The position numbers and the translations under genes are program-made. Below are positions 5,494 through 8,047 of a DNA stretch of 8,047 nt, piece after piece. The first letter of the stretch is position 1. Each line of letters begins with the position of its first letter. The notes below the pieces were generated by a model, which searched no databases, had not been told where the DNA came from, and saw only the letters and a list, made by a program, of their open reading frames with translations. Source of the stretch: Actinomycetes bacterium (GTDB lineage Bacteria; Actinomycetota; Actinomycetes; Actinomycetales; Cellulomonadaceae); assembly GCA_023460255.1 (NCBI GenBank), contig JAEWQZ010000006.1, positions 1 to 8,047 on the forward strand, given 5' to 3'.

Positions 5494-5670
5494 GGCAACG
5501 ACGGCGGCCGTCGCACCATCAGGCGGGCCGACCCGCGGGGCGGCGGGCCACGGACCACCCGACCGGAGCAGCGGCGCGCACGGACCTGACGTGCCGGGAC
5601 GCGTCGCGCGGGCGCCCCTGGGACGCGAAAGTCCCGCGTCGGCCCGGGCCCCCGGCGAGGCGTGCTCGGC

Positions 5671-5676
5671 TACGCT
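5671..5676 (+). promoter_or_regulatory. Candidate -10 box (TACGCT) for the membrane protein gene
   Basis: TACGCT in the context ggcTACGCTg fits the actinobacterial TAnnnT box and lies 35 bases before the ATG at 5712, leaving a leader of about 28 nt that includes the ribosome binding site AAAGGGG (5701-5707). No -35 match is evident in the GC-rich sequence before it. The rest of 5494-5670 holds only a short inverted repeat (gacgcg 5622-5627, cgcgtc 5635-5640), and I see no gene there. Confidence 0.4.
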
Positions 5677-5711
5677 GCCAGCAACGTCGCAGTTCCCGTG
5701 AAAGGGGCCTC

Positions 5712-6608
5712 ATGGCCGCGAAGAAGCCCGCCACGTCGTCGGCCCCGGCGGAGTGGAAGCCCACAGAGACGTCGAAGAAGAAGGCGGGTCAGCTGCGACT
5801 GATCTCGTGGGTGCTCTGGATCGTCGCGATCGCGCTCGAGGTCGTCGCGATCTTCTGGCTGCTGCGCCAGCGCACCGAGGTCGGCGGCACGGGAGGTCTC
5901 GTCCGTGACGAGGAGACCGGTCTGCTCGTGGAGCAGGGGGTCAGCTACGAGTTCCCGCAGTGGGCCTTCATCACGCTGATCGTCGCCTTCGTCGTCATCG
6001 GCGCGCTGTCGATCACCGGCTCCATGCTCTGGAAGAAGGCGAACCGCCTCGATCCCGCGAAGCGCTCCGAGACCGTCAAGTTCTTCGTCCAGAACCAGCT
6101 CGGCGCGATCGTCGCCATCATCGCCTTCGTCCCGCTGATCATCCTCGTGCTGATGAACAAGGACATGTCCGGGACCCAGAAGGGCGTCGCGGGCGCGATC
6201 GGGGGCGTGATCGCTGTCGTCGCGATCGCCCTGGGCATCGACTTCAACCCGGCCTCGGTGGAGCAGTACACGGCCGAGCAGTCGACGGTCATCCAGATCC
6301 TCGGCGAGGACGAGGTCGTCTGGGTGGCCGGTGGGGGTGTCTACCACGTGTGCGCCGACGTCCCCGACGTCGCCAACGCGACCACCGAGATGTCCACGGG
6401 CACCACCGCCGAGGCGATCGAGGCGGGCAAGTCCCGCCTCACGCTCGAGTTCGCCTCCGAGCTCGAGGCGTGCGGGGTGCCCGTCCCGACCAACAGCGCG
6501 GAGATCGCCGACGCGATCCGCGCGATCCGGGACGGTGCCACCGACACGGTCCTCCCGGCCCCGGAGTACGCGGACGGCGTCACCCCGCCGTTCACCCCGG
6601 GGGCCTAG
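5712..6608 (+). CDS. Unrecognised membrane protein, four predicted helices plus soluble C-terminal domain
   Basis: I do not recognise a named family. The 298-residue protein begins with a charged, Lys/Pro/Ser-rich tail, then hydrophobic segments at about 29-51, 84-107, 126-148 and 158-176, and a soluble domain of about 120 residues. The loop 108-124 (W-K-K-A-N-R-L-D-P-A-K-R) is strongly basic, so by the positive-inside rule both termini should be cytoplasmic. The C-terminal domain contains V-Y-H-V-C (Cys214), then T-G-T-T-A-E-A-I-E-A-G-K at 229-240, and a second cysteine, Cys254. This resembles small Y-H-x-x-C domains in which a Gly-Thr plus Ala-Gly-Lys helix precedes further cysteines, but the resemblance is weak. 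The start has AAAGGGG five bases ahead (5701-5707 to 5712). It ends 22 bases before a strong hairpin. Confidence 0.8.
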   Translation: MAAKKPATSSAPAEWKPTETSKKKAGQLRLISWVLWIVAIALEVVAIFWLLRQRTEVGGTGGLVRDEETGLLVEQGVSYEFPQWAFITLIVAFVVIGALSITGSMLWKKANRLDPAKRSETVKFFVQNQLGAIVAIIAFVPLIILVLMNKDMSGTQKGVAGAIGGVIAVVAIALGIDFNPASVEQYTAEQSTVIQILGEDEVVWVAGGGVYHVCADVPDVANATTEMSTGTTAEAIEAGKSRLTLEFASELEACGVPVPTNSAEIADAIRAIRDGATDTVLPAPEYADGVTPPFTPGA

Positions 6609-6629
6609 CCTCACCGCTCGGACGCCGAA

Positions 6630-6672
6630 GCACGGGGCCCCGCCGTCCTGGTCGGACGACGGGGCCCCGTGC
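6630..6672. terminator. Bidirectional rho-independent-like hairpin between convergent genes
   Basis: Arms at 6630-6647 and 6655-6672 form an 18-bp stem with one mismatch (C-A on the plus transcript, G-U on the minus transcript) around a 7-base loop. The core cggggcccc/ggggccccg is very stable. It follows the membrane protein stop (6608) and precedes, in the other direction, the end of the DUF937 gene (6694). No T-run follows on either strand, as is usual for high-GC actinobacterial hairpins. Confidence 0.75.
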
Positions 6673-6693
6673 CGCGCGGCGGCTGTCGCGCGC

Positions 6694-7230
6694 CTACTTC
6701 CTGCCGAAGAGCCCGCCCAGCAGGCCCCCGAGGGACTCCAGGCTGAAGCCTCCCTTGCCGCTCGAGGATCCGCCGCCGAGCATGCCGCCCAGGAGGTCGC
6801 CGAGGTCGGGGCCCGAGCCGGAGCCGCCCTGCCCGCCGGAGCCCTTCCGGTTCGCGAGGTAGTTCATGATGATCGGGGCGAGCATCGGCAGGAGCTTGCC
6901 GAAGTCGATCCCGCCGGCGCCGGCGGAGGAGGCCCCGAGGCGTTGCGTGACGGCATCCTTCTCGCTGCCGAAGATGTGACCGAGGATGTTGTCCCCGTCG
7001 GCGGTGTCGATGTCGGCGGCCGAGGACACCCGCTTCGGCCCGGTGTGCTGGTTGAGCGCCTGCGCCAGCGCAGCGGCGCCCTCCGGCGTCTGAGTCTCCT
7101 GGTGCAGGCCGGACAGGATCGTCTGGCCGCCCTCGCGGACCGCGGCGCGTGCCGTCCGGCGATCCACCCCGAGCGTCCTCGCGATGTCCTTGACGGGCAG
7201 CTGCTTGAGGATGTCGTCGAGCGCGGCCAT
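6694..7230 (-). CDS. DUF937-family protein
   Basis: This 178-residue protein opens with M-A-A-L-D-D-I-L-K-Q-L-P and a short helix-turn-like stretch (D-I-A-R-T-L-G-V-D, 15-23). It continues with the features I associate with DUF937: T-I-L-S-G-L-H (37-43), A-A-A-L-A-Q-A-L (52-59), D-T-A-D-G-D-N-I-L-G-H-I-F-G (75-88), and a hydrophobic K-L-L-P-M-L-A-P-I-I-M-N-Y-L (112-125). The tail from about 129 is Gly/Ser-rich low complexity ending in repeated L-G-G-L. No biochemical function is established for the family as far as I know. The start at 7230 is supported by GAGGAGG (plus-strand 7237-7243) six bases upstream. The helix-turn-like stretch is not enough to call it a DNA-binding protein. Confidence 0.85.
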   Translation of the reverse strand: MAALDDILKQLPVKDIARTLGVDRRTARAAVREGGQTILSGLHQETQTPEGAAALAQALNQHTGPKRVSSAADIDTADGDNILGHIFGSEKDAVTQRLGASSAGAGGIDFGKLLPMLAPIIMNYLANRKGSGGQGGSGSGPDLGDLLGGMLGGGSSSGKGGFSLESLGGLLGGLFGRK

Positions 7231-7302
7231 GAGGGTCCTCCTCGTTCAGGCGGCGCGACCTGCCGGATGACCCGCCTGGCCCCAGCGCCGCTCGGTGGCC
7301 GC

Positions 7303-7308
7303 ATCGTA
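7303..7308 (-). promoter_or_regulatory. Candidate -10 box (TACGAT) for the DUF937 gene
   Basis: In the 136-base gap between the NUDIX stop and the DUF937 start, the minus strand reads TACGAT, a good TAnnnT match, about 72 bases before the ATG. No -35 hexamer stands out. The gap length and this box suggest the DUF937 gene has its own promoter, although read-through from the NUDIX gene is possible. Confidence 0.4.
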
Positions 7309-7366
7309 CTGCGGGCACGGGGTCGGTCGAGCCGGGTGGATGCGCGTGCGGCGGCGCCGACGCGAC

Positions 7367-8047
7367 CTACAGCGGAACCTCGACGGTGCGGGTCGTGTCC
7401 CAGGGCTCCGCCCAGCCCAGCTCGGTGAACAGCCTGTCGAGGACGAGCGCGGTGAAGCCCCACACCAGGTGCGTCCCCGCGGTGTGCGGCACGAGGAACG
7501 CCGGGCCGGCGTCGGGCCGACGGGCGCGCATGGCGAACCTGTCGGGCAGGACCGCGATGCGGCGGTTGGCGGGGTCGAGCAGGTCGGCGACCGGCGCCCG
7601 GAAGACAGCCGCGGACTCCCCGTGGTCCACGACGGCGACCGGCGACGGACTCGCCCACCACGCGAGCACCGGGACGACGACGTGGTTGCTCACGTGCACC
7701 GGGAGCTCGTCGAGCGTGCCGAGGACCTCGACGCCCGCCGGGTCGAGCCCGGTCTCCTCCGCAGCCTCGCGCAGCGCTGCGGCGACCGGGCCGTCGTCGT
7801 CCTCGTCGAGTCTGCCGCCGGGGAAGGCCACCTGCCCGGGGTGGTGCGCCAGCGAGGCCGCGCGGCCGACGAGAAGGAGGTCGAGGTCGGCCGGGACCGC
7901 CGGGGCCGCGTGCACGGCCGACCGGGTGTCCAGCGTCCCGAACAGGACGAGGACCGCTGCCGGGCGGGGGTGGCCGCTGACGCGCGGCAGCTCCGGCCAC
8001 CGCACGCCGCGGGCGGCGAGGCCGGCCAGCGCGGTACGGGCGTCGGT
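7367..8047 (-). CDS. NUDIX hydrolase, CoA-pyrophosphatase (NudL-like) type, N-terminus beyond window edge
   Basis: The frame is open from the right edge to the TAG at 7369-7367. A GTG at 8005 would give 212 residues, but 14 more in-frame codons without a stop reach the edge (ending in A-A-R-G before V-R-W-P-E-L-P), so the true start probably lies outside. Counting from that GTG, the segment 43-64 (L-L-L-V-G-R then H-H-P-G-Q-V-A-F-P-G-G) is the signature that sets CoA-pyrophosphatases apart. It runs into a NUDIX helix with R-E-A-A-E-E-T-G-L at 79-87, whose glutamates bind the catalytic Mg/Mn. The extra-residue spacing between G-G and R-E matches NudL. The C-terminal V-W-G-F-T-A is also family-typical. 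Known relatives cut CoA and derivatives to phosphopantetheine and 3',5'-ADP in the cytoplasm. The sequence does not prove substrate. Confidence 0.9.
   Translation of the reverse strand, partial: TDARTALAGLAARGVRWPELPRVSGHPRPAAVLVLFGTLDTRSAVHAAPAVPADLDLLLVGRAASLAHHPGQVAFPGGRLDEDDDGPVAAALREAAEETGLDPAGVEVLGTLDELPVHVSNHVVVPVLAWWASPSPVAVVDHGESAAVFRAPVADLLDPANRRIAVLPDRFAMRARRPDAGPAFLVPHTAGTHLVWGFTALVLDRLFTELGWAEPWDTTRTVEVPL

Noticed and set aside
5596..5640. Short repeats gggacgcg (5596, 5620) and inverted repeat gacgcg/cgcgtc (5622-5640)
   Set aside because: Arms of only 6 bp in GC-rich DNA, not placed at a gene end or next to the promoter box. Not enough to call a terminator or operator.

Overview
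The window is about 8 kb of very GC-rich DNA with strong G/C preference at third codon positions, lipobox lipoprotein signals and TAnnnT-type -10 boxes six bases ahead of start codons. This fits a high-GC actinobacterium. A Micrococcales-type soil or cellulolytic genus is my guess, and the sequence cannot prove it. No rRNA, tRNA, insertion sequence, CRISPR array or origin was seen.

Layout. (1) 1-539, minus: the first 179 codons of a class I glutamine amidotransferase, cut by the left window edge. (2) 540-686: a divergent intergenic region with a leaderless-type promoter for the amidotransferase and a 14-bp perfect palindrome. (3) 687-4540, plus: three consecutive serpin genes, all predicted lipoproteins, with 43-nt gaps, probably one operon. 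(4) 4536-4556: a perfect hairpin that contains the stop codons of both the third serpin and the convergent gene. (5) 4552-5481, minus: an arginase/agmatinase-fold protein whose two metal-binding histidines are replaced. (6) 5482-5711: a divergent promoter region. (7) 5712-6608, plus: an unrecognised four-helix membrane protein with a soluble C-terminal domain. (8) 6630-6672: a strong hairpin between convergent genes. (9) 6694-7230, minus: a DUF937-family protein. (10) 7367-8047, minus: a NUDIX hydrolase of the CoA-pyrophosphatase type, cut by the right edge.

The centre of interest is the serpin array. All three proteins keep the serpin scaffold and an inhibitory-type hinge (E-[KR]-G-T-V-A-A-A-V-T), but the 13-14 residues that present the bait to a protease differ completely. 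They sit between an almost invariant hinge and a 34-bp block identical in all three genes. Genes 2 and 3 share their leader, signal peptide and upstream gap. Gene 3 also carries an internal tract of about 173 bp that matches gene 1 rather than gene 2, with sharp switch points, which is the pattern of gene conversion. I infer a surface-anchored, diversifying set of protease inhibitors with different target specificities, each using a suicide-inhibition mechanism. The remaining genes look like chromosomal housekeeping or conserved hypothetical genes with no evident functional link to the serpins.
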